DNA of 64,000 nt from Ruminococcus flavefaciens (lineage in GTDB: Bacteria; Bacillota; Clostridia; Oscillospirales; Ruminococcaceae), in NCBI RefSeq assembly GCF_900143025.1, contig NZ_FRCT01000004.1:186001-250000 (forward strand), given 5' to 3'. Both the position numbers and the translations under genes were made by a program. Positions 33,950 to 42,867 of the stretch are shown one piece after another; within the stretch, counting starts at the first letter, position 1; each line of letters starts with the position of its first letter. Below the pieces are notes generated by a model. That model was not told the origin of the DNA and searched no databases. It was given only the letters and a program-made list of their open reading frames with translations.

Positions 33950-35929
33950 ATGTACGAAGGCTTTCTTCCTACAACTAAAAAAGAAATGGACGAGCTTGGC
34001 ATAGAGCAGTTCGATTTCATATACATAACAGGTGATGCCTACGTTGACCACCCCAGCTTCGGTGCGGCTATAGTCACAAGGCTCATACAGGATATGGGCT
34101 ATACCGTAGGTATCATCTCACAGCCCGACTGGCACACGGATAAGGACTTCCGACGCTTCGGTGCGCCGAAATACGCCTTTCTGGTCACAGCAGGCAATAT
34201 AGACTCTATGGTAGCTCATTATACCGCAGCAAAGCGTAAACGCTCCGATGACGCTTACACCGCAGGCGGTGTCGCAGGCAAACGCCCTGACAGAGCCGTT
34301 ATCGTCTACTGTCAGAAACTCCGCGAATACTTCGGGGATATCCCCATAGCTATCGGCGGACTGGAGGCTTCTCTGCGCCGTTTTGCCCACTACGACTACT
34401 GGGACGACGCTGTGCGCCCCTCCGTGCTTGTGGACAGCGGAGCTGATATACTCATGTACGGCATGGGCGAACACCAGATACAGGAGCTTTGTCCCCGTCT
34501 TGCCGCAGGTGAGGATATACATAATATGACGGATATACGCGGCATATGCTATCTGACAGAGCCTGTGAACACACCTATAGGCGCGGCTCAGTGCCCTTCC
34601 TTCGAGCAGGTGCGGGACAGCAAGACCGAATATGCAAAGGCTGTAAAGATACAGTACGACTGGCAGGACGAGGTCTACGGAAAGACCATAATCCAGCGTC
34701 ACGGCAAACAAATGCTGGTACAGACTCCCCCTGCCTACAGTCTCACTACCGAGGAGCTCGACCACATTTATTCTCTCCCCTATACCCGTGCAATACACCC
34801 CTCCTATGAGGCTTTGGGCGGTGTACCCGGTATCGAGGAGGTACGCTTTTCTATAACACATAACCGCGGCTGCTTTGGCTACTGCAATTTCTGCTCCATA
34901 GCTCTGCATCAGGGCAGACGCATAACCGTAAGAAGCGTTGAATCGGTACTAAAAGAGGCTGAAAGAATTACTCAGATGCCCGATTTCAAGGGATATATAC
35001 ACGACGTAGGCGGTCCTACGGCGGATTTCCGCCGCCCCTCCTGCGACAAGCAGATAACAAAGGGACTGTGCATGGGCAAGAAATGCCTTGCTCCAACACC
35101 ATGTCCCGCACTTAAAGTTGACCACACGGAATACCTCTCCATGCTCAGAAAGATACGCAAGGTAAAGGGTGTGAAAAAGGTGTTTATCCGCTCGGGCATA
35201 CGTTACGATTACCTCATTGAGGACAAAGACGACGAATTCATGCGCGAGCTTATCATGCACCATGTAAGCGGTCAGCTCAAAGTCGCTCCCGAGCACTGCT
35301 CGGCGGTAGTCCTTGACAAAATGGGCAAGCCCCATATCGAAGCCTACAAACGCTTTCAGAAGCGTTTCTACGAAATAACAAAGGGTATGGGAAAGGAGCA
35401 GTATCTCGTCCCCTATCTCATGTCCTCACACCCGGGAAGCACTCTCAACGAAGCTATAGACTTGGCTGTTTTCCTGAAAGAAAACAAGATACGTCCCGAG
35501 CAGGTGCAGGACTTCTACCCCACCCCCGGTACTATCTCAACAGCCATGTTCTATACGGAGCTTGACCCGTATACAATGGAAAAGGTTTACGTACCGAAAA
35601 CACCTAAGGAAAAGGCTATGCAGCGTGCTCTGCTGCAATACTTCCGCCCTCAGAACAGAGAGATAGTCCTCGAAGCCCTCAAAGCCGCAGGCAGACGCGA
35701 CCTCATTGGCTCGTCACCCAAATGCCTCATCGAGGGAGACTCTCACAGACAGGGAAATACTCCCCGAAAGGGCGGTGACAAGTCCTGGCAAAATACTTCA
35801 AAGACACGGAAAGCTTCGTCCAAGCAGCAGGAGAGAAATACAAGCTCAATGCGCAGCAAAAACAGTACCTCAGGGAACTGGCAGAAGAACGGCAAAAAGA
35901 ACGCGCCGCACGGAAAGAAAAAGCATTAA
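33950..35929 (+). CDS. YgiQ-family radical SAM protein
   Basis: Protein of 659 residues. The N-terminal YgiQ domain contains AIGGLEASLRRFAHYDYW; the radical SAM core has the cluster motif RGCFGYCNFCS near 303 and further Cys in the middle (CMGKKCLAPTPCP). Function is not known. The last ~50 residues (from about 35780) are Lys/Asn/Ser/Gln-rich, a kind of tail seen in other YgiQ proteins, but the same DNA reads well in another frame as the N-terminus of the next protein. AAAGGGGGACA precedes the ATG. Confidence 0.92.
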   Translation: MYEGFLPTTKKEMDELGIEQFDFIYITGDAYVDHPSFGAAIVTRLIQDMGYTVGIISQPDWHTDKDFRRFGAPKYAFLVTAGNIDSMVAHYTAAKRKRSDDAYTAGGVAGKRPDRAVIVYCQKLREYFGDIPIAIGGLEASLRRFAHYDYWDDAVRPSVLVDSGADILMYGMGEHQIQELCPRLAAGEDIHNMTDIRGICYLTEPVNTPIGAAQCPSFEQVRDSKTEYAKAVKIQYDWQDEVYGKTIIQRHGKQMLVQTPPAYSLTTEELDHIYSLPYTRAIHPSYEALGGVPGIEEVRFSITHNRGCFGYCNFCSIALHQGRRITVRSVESVLKEAERITQMPDFKGYIHDVGGPTADFRRPSCDKQITKGLCMGKKCLAPTPCPALKVDHTEYLSMLRKIRKVKGVKKVFIRSGIRYDYLIEDKDDEFMRELIMHHVSGQLKVAPEHCSAVVLDKMGKPHIEAYKRFQKRFYEITKGMGKEQYLVPYLMSSHPGSTLNEAIDLAVFLKENKIRPEQVQDFYPTPGTISTAMFYTELDPYTMEKVYVPKTPKEKAMQRALLQYFRPQNREIVLEALKAAGRRDLIGSSPKCLIEGDSHRQGNTPRKGGDKSWQNTSKTRKASSKQQERNTSSMRSKNSTSGNWQKNGKKNAPHGKKKH

Positions 35930-35943
35930 AGTTCATTGGCTTT

Positions 35944-36795
35944 GTGCTGATAGTCGGCATACTGATATTCATATGCCGATACCACTGGAAAAAGCCTGCT
36001 CACACCTTCCCTGCAAGGGATATACTTGAAGTCCATTTCATCGACGTTGGACAGGGCGACTGCACATTCATAGCCGCAAACGGCACTACAATGCTCGTGG
36101 ACTGCGGCGAGGACGCGGTATCGTCAAAGGTGATAAAGTACCTGCGCAAGCTGGGCATAGGAAAGCTTGATTATATCATAGCTACTCACCCACACTCAGA
36201 CCATATGGGCGGTATGCACCATATCATCGAGACCTTCGATGTTGGCGAGGTAATTATCCCCCATATTCCCGACGAACAGCTCCCCACAGCTGTATTCTAC
36301 GACAAGTTTCTCGACGCCTGCGAGGACAGGAAAACTACGGTCACTGAAGCGGCGGTTGGCAGGATAATAAATATCGGCGATGCAAGGGCTGAGATAATAG
36401 CTCCCGATGATACATATCAGGAGGATATCAACAATTACTCCGTAAGCTTTATGCTGTATCACGGTGAAAACTCCTTCCTGCTGACAGGCGATGCCGAATA
36501 CGAGGAAGAAGCTGCTATGCTGAAAGCCGAAAAAGTCAGCTCCGTCAACGTTTACAAGGCAGGTCACCACGGAAGTGCCTACTCCTCCACCTATGACCTG
36601 CTGAGAGTGATCCAGCCCGATATAGCTGTTATTTCCTGCGGCATGGAAAATCCCTACGGTCACCCTGCAAAAAGCACTATAAATCGGCTGAAGGAGTATA
36701 CAGACCATATCTACCGCACGGATATCTGCGGCACTGTAGTCATAGAGTCCGACGGAAAGAAGCTGTCTGTCACTCCCGAAAGGAGCGCGGAATGA
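35944..36795 (+). CDS. ComEC-type metallo-beta-lactamase-fold hydrolase
   Basis: Conventional start is GTG at 35944, giving 283 residues: a membrane anchor, then the MBL domain with HFIDVGQGDCTFI, the metal motif THPHSDHMGGM near 80, LTGDAEYEEE and KAGHHGSAYS. Such proteins resemble the DNA-degrading domain of ComEC and are usually exported nucleases or hydrolases. The frame stays open upstream to a TGA at 35776, and that stretch reads like protein (KYKLNAQQKQYLRELAEE, then KALKFIGF). The membrane helix would be complete only with it. The true start may be CTG 35785, overlapping ygiQ by 145 bp. The following DUF3006 gene overlaps by four bases. Confidence 0.88.
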   Translation: MLIVGILIFICRYHWKKPAHTFPARDILEVHFIDVGQGDCTFIAANGTTMLVDCGEDAVSSKVIKYLRKLGIGKLDYIIATHPHSDHMGGMHHIIETFDVGEVIIPHIPDEQLPTAVFYDKFLDACEDRKTTVTEAAVGRIINIGDARAEIIAPDDTYQEDINNYSVSFMLYHGENSFLLTGDAEYEEEAAMLKAEKVSSVNVYKAGHHGSAYSSTYDLLRVIQPDIAVISCGMENPYGHPAKSTINRLKEYTDHIYRTDICGTVVIESDGKKLSVTPERSAE

Positions 36796-37025
36796 CTATA
36801 ATAGACAGATTTGAAGGCAGTATCGCCGTTCTTGAAACAGACAGCGGCATAACAAATATAGAACGCAGCCTGCTCCCCGAAAATGCAGCCGAGGGCGATG
36901 TGCTTATTTATGATGACGGCTCATGGAGCATTGATAAAGCTGCAACGGAAAAAAGGCGCAGCCGCATAAAATCACGGCTGAAAAGGCTCATCAACAAAAC
37001 TGATAAAAGAGGAAAAAATGACTGA
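36792..37025 (+). CDS. DUF3006 small protein
   Basis: Protein of 77 residues starting MTIIDRFEGSIAVLETDSGI, the DUF3006 beta-barrel-like pattern, with a Lys/Arg-rich C-terminus. DUF3006 genes commonly follow ComEC-like MBL genes in clostridia, as here with an ATGA overlap. Function unknown; a partner or regulator of the hydrolase is a fair guess. It overlaps the next gene by eight bases. Confidence 0.88.
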   Translation: MTIIDRFEGSIAVLETDSGITNIERSLLPENAAEGDVLIYDDGSWSIDKAATEKRRSRIKSRLKRLINKTDKRGKND

Positions 37026-38235
37026 TATCATTATTATAGGCGGAGGTGCAGCAGGCTGCTTTGCAGCTGTTACAGCCGCCAGATACGGAAAGTCCGTTAT
37101 AGTTTTCGAGAAAAACGAAAAACTGGGCAGAAAGCTGCGTATAACGGGAAAGGGTCGCTGCAATGTGACCAATAACAGCTCCACCGAGGAGCATATGAAG
37201 AATATCCCCGTAAATCCGCGGTTTATGTACAGCTCCTTTGCAAGCTTCGATGCGGAATGTACCATGAGCTTTTTTGAGGAGCTGGGCGTACCGCTGAAAA
37301 CCGAACGCGGAAACAGAGTTTTTCCCGTAAGCGACAATGCTAACGATATCGCGGACGCTATGGCACGGGAAATGAAAACTCTCGGCGTTAAGGTCATACA
37401 AAAGCGAGTCACGAAGATACTCACGGAAAACGGCGCAGTCTGCGGCGTAAAAGCAGGGGGCGAGGAATACCGCTCGGCGGCAGTGCTTATAGCCTGCGGC
37501 GGCAAGTCCTATCCCCTCACAGGCTCTACAGGCGACGGCTACACGCTGGCTCAGGAGCTGGGGCATACAGTGACAGAACTGAAACCCAGCCTTGTTCCCC
37601 TCACCTCTCCCGATAAATACTGCGCGGAGATGATGGGACTTTCGCTGAGAAATGTTACTCTGAACCTTTTCGATAAGGACAAAAAAATATACAGCGAGCT
37701 CGGGGAAATGCTGTTCACGCATTTCGGGGTCTCGGGACCGCTGGTACTGAGCGCAAGCTCACATATACGCGATATGCAGCCTAATCGCTACAGGCTGCTC
37801 ATTGACCTGAAGCCCGCACTGTCTCCCGAGCAGCTTGACGCAAGGATACAGCGCGACTTCGCCGAAAATCTCAACCGCGACTTCCAGAACGGTATCCGCA
37901 AGCTTCTTCCCGCAAAGCTGATACCCGTTATGGTAAGACTTTCGGGAATAGCTCCCGAGCAGAAGATAAACGGCATAACAAAAGAGCAGCGTCACAAGCT
38001 CGGCGAGCTTATAAAGGCATTTCCCGTAAGGATATCGGGGTTCCGCCCTATTGATGAAGCTATCATCACAAGCGGCGGGATATCCACAAAGGAAATCGCC
38101 CCGAAAACTATGGAGTCCAAACTGGTAAGCGGTCTTTACTTCGCAGGGGAAGTCATAGACGTTGACGCTTACACAGGGGGATTCAATCTGCAAATTGCTT
38201 TTTCTACTGCCTATACTGCGGCAGTAAATATGTAA
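37018..38235 (+). CDS. HI0933/YhiN-family FAD-dependent oxidoreductase
   Basis: Flavoprotein of 405 residues. N-terminal dinucleotide motif IIIGGGAAGCFAAVTAARYG, GKGRCNVTNN near 48 and the C-terminal GLYFAGEVIDVDAYTGGFN are the family's signature segments. Substrate is unknown; members are often annotated NAD(P)/FAD-dependent oxidoreductase or aminoacetone-oxidase-like. It is translationally coupled to the DUF3006 gene through an eight-base overlap. Confidence 0.93.
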   Translation: MTDIIIIGGGAAGCFAAVTAARYGKSVIVFEKNEKLGRKLRITGKGRCNVTNNSSTEEHMKNIPVNPRFMYSSFASFDAECTMSFFEELGVPLKTERGNRVFPVSDNANDIADAMAREMKTLGVKVIQKRVTKILTENGAVCGVKAGGEEYRSAAVLIACGGKSYPLTGSTGDGYTLAQELGHTVTELKPSLVPLTSPDKYCAEMMGLSLRNVTLNLFDKDKKIYSELGEMLFTHFGVSGPLVLSASSHIRDMQPNRYRLLIDLKPALSPEQLDARIQRDFAENLNRDFQNGIRKLLPAKLIPVMVRLSGIAPEQKINGITKEQRHKLGELIKAFPVRISGFRPIDEAIITSGGISTKEIAPKTMESKLVSGLYFAGEVIDVDAYTGGFNLQIAFSTAYTAAVNM

Positions 38236-38254
38236 AAAAGGGGTAAATGATATT

Positions 38255-38614
38255 ATGGGATGTATTGGCAATTTATTATGGTTCATTTTCGGAGGCTTCT
38301 GGAGCGGACTCAGCTGGTTTTTAGTCGGTCTGCTGTGGTGTTTGCCTATAGTTACCATACCGATAGGCAGGCAGTGCTTCAAAATGGCAAAGCTCTCACT
38401 TATGCCATTCGGCAAGCACGTTGAGTACGGCGGCGGAACCGTGAGCCTTCTTGTGAATATCCTGTGGCTCATATTCGGCGGACTTATTATGGCAGCAGAG
38501 TTTGCCGCCATAGGTGTTGTGCTGTGTATAACCATCATCGGTGCTCCCTTCGGTGTACAGATGTTCAAGCTTGCCAAGCTGGCTCTCATGCCATTCGGTG
38601 CGGAAGTGAAGTGA
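38255..38614 (+). CDS. YccF-domain membrane protein
   Basis: Protein of 119 residues with two YccF repeats: GNLLWFIFGGFWSGLSWFLV and NILWLIFGGLIMAAEFA, each followed by PIGRQCFKMAKL/PFGVQMFKLAKL and an MPFG motif. Four hydrophobic segments. YccF function is unknown. First of three small membrane-protein genes; the following start overlaps or nearly touches its stop. Confidence 0.92.
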   Translation: MGCIGNLLWFIFGGFWSGLSWFLVGLLWCLPIVTIPIGRQCFKMAKLSLMPFGKHVEYGGGTVSLLVNILWLIFGGLIMAAEFAAIGVVLCITIIGAPFGVQMFKLAKLALMPFGAEVK

Positions 38615-38619
38615 ACGCC

Positions 38620-39147
38620 ATGAAAAAGATAAATTCACGGAACTTCTTCCGATATGTATTTGAGTTCGTAGTTGCAGGCTTTATCGGCTGGCTGTACGAG
38701 GTAGGCATAACACTTGTCATAAATCACTATTTCGAGAATCGCGGCATACTCCACCTGCCTATAGTACCTATCTATTCTGTGGGAGCCTTCATTCTTCTGG
38801 CTATGCTGAGAGAAAAGAAGCGCAGTCCCGTTTTCATCTTCCTGTTTGCACTTGTAGTCACAACGCTGTTCGAGCTTGGCTCTGCTTACTTGCTGGAATT
38901 TCTTTTCCACAAGCAGTTCTGGACCTATCACAGCTGGTATTTCTCCATACTTGACAGGTCGAGCCTTATATCAAGCGCCATATTCGGAGTCCTTGCCGTG
39001 GCGTACTTTTATGTGCTCCACCCTCTTTCGGGAAAGCTCAGTGAAAAGCTGCCGAAGCCCGTATGCGTCGGCGCAGGTCTCACCATATCAGCCGTAATAA
39101 TTACCGATTTTGTCATCTCGGTATATCAGCTTCTGAAGGACAGGTGA
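38620..39147 (+). CDS. PF06541-type (putative ABC-transporter type IV) membrane protein
   Basis: Protein of 175 residues from ATG 38620; a GTG at 38611 overlapping the previous stop as GTGA is the alternative, and the longer frame from 38464 is a shadow. It has five hydrophobic segments and the motifs VVAGFIGWLYEV, GILHLPIVPIYSVGA and FWTYHSWYFSILDR found in PF06541 proteins. Despite the family name, transport has not been shown and no ATPase is adjacent. Confidence 0.88.
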   Translation: MKKINSRNFFRYVFEFVVAGFIGWLYEVGITLVINHYFENRGILHLPIVPIYSVGAFILLAMLREKKRSPVFIFLFALVVTTLFELGSAYLLEFLFHKQFWTYHSWYFSILDRSSLISSAIFGVLAVAYFYVLHPLSGKLSEKLPKPVCVGAGLTISAVIITDFVISVYQLLKDR

Positions 39148-39151
39148 TGTT

Positions 39152-39421
39152 ATGGAGCATATTTTCGGACTGGTCGTTGTACTTATAATGGAGATTATTT
39201 ACGAAGCAAGCAAGAGCCCAAAAGTACCAAAGCCTTTACGCTATATCCTAATAGGTCTGACAATACTGTTTTTTGCGGCTTTCTTCGTCTGCATATTCAT
39301 TGCAGGTATCTGGACACTGAAAAAGACAGTCCCCGGCGGAATAGTAATAATAGCACTTGGACTTCTCATGCTGATACTCAGCATACGGAAATTCCGCAAA
39401 ACATACCTGAACAGAAAATAA
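39152..39421 (+). CDS. Small membrane protein, unknown function
   Basis: Protein of 89 residues with three hydrophobic segments (VVVLIMEIIY, ILIGLTILFFAAFFVCIFIA, GIVIIALGLLMLIL) and a basic end. It lies four bases after the preceding gene, and AGGTGATGTT provides a ribosome binding site. No family recognised. Confidence 0.8.
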   Translation: MEHIFGLVVVLIMEIIYEASKSPKVPKPLRYILIGLTILFFAAFFVCIFIAGIWTLKKTVPGGIVIIALGLLMLILSIRKFRKTYLNRK

Positions 39422-39459
39422 AAAAAGCATCTATGCTTTATAAATAAAGGAGTAAAACT

Positions 39460-40122
39460 ATGAAAACTATCAACATCGCTATCGACGGACCTGCGGGTGC
39501 AGGAAAAAGCACTATCGCCAAAATGGTGTCAAAGGAGCTTGGATACATCTACGTTGACACAGGTGCGCTCTACCGCACTATCGCGCTCTATATCACAGAA
39601 AATAACATCGCCGACGAGGAAATCGAAGCTTCTCTGGAAAAGGCTGATGTTTCCCTTAAATTCATCGACGGCGCACAGAGAGTTTTCCTCGGTGACAGAG
39701 ATGTTTCCGACCTTATAAGAACACCCGAAATATCAATGGCTGCTTCACGCACCTCCGCTATCCCTGCTGTAAGAGCCTATCTTTTCGAGACTCAGCAGAA
39801 AATAGCCCGCGAAAACAACGTTCTCATGGACGGACGCGATATCGGTACGGTAGTTCTGCCAAATGCAGATGTGAAGATATTCCTCACAGCCTCCGCCGAG
39901 GAGCGTGCAAACCGCCGCTACAAGGAGCTTGCAGAAAAGCCCAACTGCCCCACATATCAGGAGATACTTGACGACATCATCAAGCGCGACTATCAGGATA
40001 TGCACCGCGAGACTGCTCCCCTGAAGCAGGCTGAGGACGCTGTCCTCGTTGATACTACAAAGCTTAATTTAGAGGAGTCCGCTGCTGCTATCGTAAAGAT
40101 AATCACCGACAGGATAAAATAA
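39460..40122 (+). CDS. cmk: Cytidylate kinase
   Basis: Protein of 220 residues. P-loop IAIDGPAGAGKSTIAK at the start, YIYVDTGALYRTIAL for CMP binding, DGRDIGTVVLPNADVKIFL and the lid RANRRYKEL. Phosphorylates CMP/dCMP. It opens the conserved cmk-plsC-ispH-rpsA cluster. AAAGGAG precedes the ATG, and a short AAAGCAT/ATGCTTT palindrome lies upstream. Confidence 0.96.
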   Translation: MKTINIAIDGPAGAGKSTIAKMVSKELGYIYVDTGALYRTIALYITENNIADEEIEASLEKADVSLKFIDGAQRVFLGDRDVSDLIRTPEISMAASRTSAIPAVRAYLFETQQKIARENNVLMDGRDIGTVVLPNADVKIFLTASAEERANRRYKELAEKPNCPTYQEILDDIIKRDYQDMHRETAPLKQAEDAVLVDTTKLNLEESAAAIVKIITDRIK

Positions 40123-40132
40123 GGAGAAGCCT

Positions 40133-40768
40133 ATGTATTACATAGTTAAGTTTCTGGTAAGACTCTATTTCCGCGTAATGTATAAAATGACAATAGAGGG
40201 CAGGGAAAATATCCCTAAGGATACAACCGTCATTTACGCCTGCAACCACAGAAGCAACGCCGACCCTCCTATGCTGGGAGCATGGGCAAAGGGAAAATTC
40301 GCCTTCATGGCTAAGGAGGAGCTTTTCCGCAACAAGCTCTTTGCGTGGCTCATACGCTCTCTCGGAGCCTTCCCCGTTGTACGGGGAAAGGGCGATACAG
40401 GCGTTATAGATACCTCCGTCGATAGACTTGACAGCGGCAGGAGCCTTATGATATTCCCCGAGGGTACCCGCTCAAAGGACGGCAAGGTGGGACGCGGTCA
40501 CACAGGTGCTGCGCTTATCTCAGCACGTTCGGGCAAGCAGATAGTACCGTCCGGAATATGCTACGGTGAAAAGCTGAAATTCCGCACTCCCATAACCTTA
40601 AAATTCGGCGCTCCCATAGACCCTGCTGAATACTGCGAGGTCTGCGACGAGCCAAATCCCCGTCAGCTTGTAAAGCTCAAGAACCGCTATATGGCAGATA
40701 TCAAGTTCTTAGTTGAGGTCGAGCCCGAGGAACAGACTGAAACAAAGGAGAACGAAAGCAATGAGTAA
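40133..40768 (+). CDS. plsC: 1-acyl-sn-glycerol-3-phosphate acyltransferase
   Basis: Protein of 211 residues with an N-terminal amphipathic/membrane segment. Acyltransferase blocks: ACNHRSNADPPML (the HxxxxD motif, near 37-42), GAFPVVRGKG, FPEGTRSKDGKVG and SGKQIVPSGI. Makes phosphatidic acid at the membrane. Its last eight bases overlap the start of ispH-rpsA. Confidence 0.95.
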   Translation: MYYIVKFLVRLYFRVMYKMTIEGRENIPKDTTVIYACNHRSNADPPMLGAWAKGKFAFMAKEELFRNKLFAWLIRSLGAFPVVRGKGDTGVIDTSVDRLDSGRSLMIFPEGTRSKDGKVGRGHTGAALISARSGKQIVPSGICYGEKLKFRTPITLKFGAPIDPAEYCEVCDEPNPRQLVKLKNRYMADIKFLVEVEPEEQTETKENESNE

Positions 40769-42737
40769 GGTAACTGTTGCAAAGTCCGCAGGCTTCTGCT
40801 TCGGCGTTGACAGAGCCGTGAAAATGGTCTACGGCGAGCTTGAAAAGAATACCCACGTTGCTACTCTCGGTCCTATCATACATAATCAGGACGTTGTAAA
40901 CGATATGCAGGCAAAGGGCGCAAGGATAATCAACTCCGTTGACGAGCTTGCTCCCGATGAGACAGTAGTCATACGCTCCCACGGCGTAGGCAGTGATATC
41001 TACCGTCAGATAGAGGCTAAAGGCAATAAAATGCTTGACGCTACCTGTCCCTTTGTATCCCGTATTCATAAGATAGTGGCTGAAAAGTCCGCAGAAGGCT
41101 ATTTTATCCTTATTGCAGGCGATAAGGATCACCCTGAGGTACAGGGTATTGTTGGTCATTGTGACGAAAATTGCCTTGTTTTCAAGGACAACTTTGAGCT
41201 AAAAGCCTTTTTTGAAAAAAATTATAAAAATTTGCAAAAAAAGCTTGCAATTGTGGCGCAAACGACGTATAATATAGTAGTATGGGGTGAGTGTTTAAAC
41301 GTGATCCCGAAGGACGACCCCGACATTGTCATATACGATACGATATGCAACGCAACGGACGCGCGTCAGACTGACGCTGCCGAGCTTGCAAAAAACTCGG
41401 ATATCATGCTTGTGGTAGGCGGCAGACACAGTTCCAATACTGTCAAGCTTTACGAAGTATGCAGCCGCTACTGTAAAACGTATCATATAGAGAATTCGGA
41501 CGAGCTTCGGTCTTTAAAGCTTCCAAATGCCGATAGAATAGGCATCACTGCAGGCGCATCAACCCCCGCCTATATAATCAAGGAGGTACAAACCAAAATG
41601 GCAGAAAATGAAATTCTTGCAGCTAATCAGGATGAGGAGATCGATTTCGCTCAGGCTATCGACGAGTCATTCAAAAAAATACATACAGGAGAGAAAGTTA
41701 AAGGCACAGTTATCGCTGTAAATAATACAGAAGTTATCGTTGACCTCGGAACAAAGCACACAGGCTATGTTTCACTTGATGACCTTACAGATGATCCTTC
41801 AAAGAAGCCTTCTGACATCGTCAGCGTTGGCGACGAGATCGATCTTGTTGTAATCAAGGTAAACGACGCTGAGGGTACAGCTGCTCTCTCTAAGAGAAAG
41901 GTTGACGAGCAGGCTGGCTATGAGAAGATAGTTCAGGCTCAGCAGGAAGGCACAGTTCTCGAAGGTGTTGTTCAGAGCGTAGTTAATAAGGGCGTTACTC
42001 TCACAGTTCTCGGCGTAAGAGTATTTATCCCTGCTTCACTTACAGGACTTCCAAGAGGCGCAGATCTCGATCAGCTCCTCAAGAAGAAGGTAGAGTTCAT
42101 CGTTATCGAAGTATCTGAGGGCGGTAGAAAGAGAGCTGTTGGTTCTATCAAGGCTGTTCAGAACGCTAAGAAGGAAGAAGCTAAGGCAAGATTCTGGGAG
42201 ACAGCTGAGGTTGGCAAGACTTACACAGGTAAGGTTAAGTCACTCACAAGCTTCGGTGCATTCGTTGATCTCGGCGGCATCGACGGTATGGTACATATCT
42301 CAGAGCTCTCATGGAAGAGAATCAAGCACCCAAGCGAAGTTGTTAACGTTGGTGATACTCTTGAGGTATACATCAAGGATCTCGATCAGGAAGCTAACAG
42401 AATTTCTCTCGGCTTCAAGAAGGCTGAGGACAATCCTTGGGAGATCTTCATGTCCAAGTATCAGGTAGGCGACGTAGTTAAGGCTACAATCGTTTCTATC
42501 ACAAGCTTCGGCGCATTTGCTCAGATCATCGACGGCGTTGACGGTCTTATCCACATCTCACAGATCGCTGATCAGAAGGTAGAGAATGTCAAGGACGTTC
42601 TTTCAGTAGGCGACGAGGTTGATGTAAAGATCATCGACATCGACGAGGAGTCAAAGAGAATCAGCATTTCTATGCGTGCTCTTCTTGAGAACGAAGATGA
42701 CGATGCTGAGGAAGCTCCTGCTGAGGACGCTGAATAA
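40761..42737 (+). CDS. Bifunctional IspH reductase / ribosomal protein S1 fusion
   Basis: Protein of about 658 residues from ATG 40761 (the extension to 40713 lacks support). The N-terminal ~285 residues are HMBPP reductase IspH, with its three cluster Cys in [24 protein letters not shown] and [11 protein letters not shown]. The rest carries four S1 RNA-binding domains ([69 protein letters not shown]) and an acidic tail. The fusion is known from Clostridia. It joins isoprenoid synthesis to translation in one polypeptide for reasons that are unclear. A strong terminator follows. Confidence 0.96.
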   Translation: MSKVTVAKSAGFCFGVDRAVKMVYGELEKNTHVATLGPIIHNQDVVNDMQAKGARIINSVDELAPDETVVIRSHGVGSDIYRQIEAKGNKMLDATCPFVSRIHKIVAEKSAEGYFILIAGDKDHPEVQGIVGHCDENCLVFKDNFELKAFFEKNYKNLQKKLAIVAQTTYNIVVWGECLNVIPKDDPDIVIYDTICNATDARQTDAAELAKNSDIMLVVGGRHSSNTVKLYEVCSRYCKTYHIENSDELRSLKLPNADRIGITAGASTPAYIIKEVQTKMAENEILAANQDEEIDFAQAIDESFKKIHTGEKVKGTVIAVNNTEVIVDLGTKHTGYVSLDDLTDDPSKKPSDIVSVGDEIDLVVIKVNDAEGTAALSKRKVDEQAGYEKIVQAQQEGTVLEGVVQSVVNKGVTLTVLGVRVFIPASLTGLPRGADLDQLLKKKVEFIVIEVSEGGRKRAVGSIKAVQNAKKEEAKARFWETAEVGKTYTGKVKSLTSFGAFVDLGGIDGMVHISELSWKRIKHPSEVVNVGDTLEVYIKDLDQEANRISLGFKKAEDNPWEIFMSKYQVGDVVKATIVSITSFGAFAQIIDGVDGLIHISQIADQKVENVKDVLSVGDEVDVKIIDIDEESKRISISMRALLENEDDDAEEAPAEDAE

Positions 42738-42752
42738 TCAGTAATATATCAG

Positions 42753-42778
42753 GGCTGCACAATTGTGCAGCCTTTTTT
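42753..42778 (+). terminator. Terminator of the cmk-ispH/rpsA operon
   Basis: GGCTGCACAATTGTGCAGCC, a perfect 10-bp palindrome, then six T. Confidence 0.9.
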
Positions 42779-42805
42779 ATTGTAAGTTTTTTAGATTATA
42801 ACAAT

Positions 42806-42837
42806 GCCCCGAAGCGATGTTCAAATCACTTCGGGGC
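42806..42837 (-). terminator. Hairpin after the CE8-PL1 gene
   Basis: GCCCCGAAG...CTTCGGGGC with an inner GAT/ATC pair, about 30 bases after the stop of the pectinase. The T run behind it is poor, so termination efficiency is uncertain. Confidence 0.6.
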
Positions 42838-42867
42838 TGAACTTTTATGTCACAAACGCTTGTTTTA

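Noticed and set aside
34118-34909. 263-codon minus-strand frame opposite ygiQ
   Set aside because: Antisense to the conserved YgiQ radical SAM gene, with no family resemblance.
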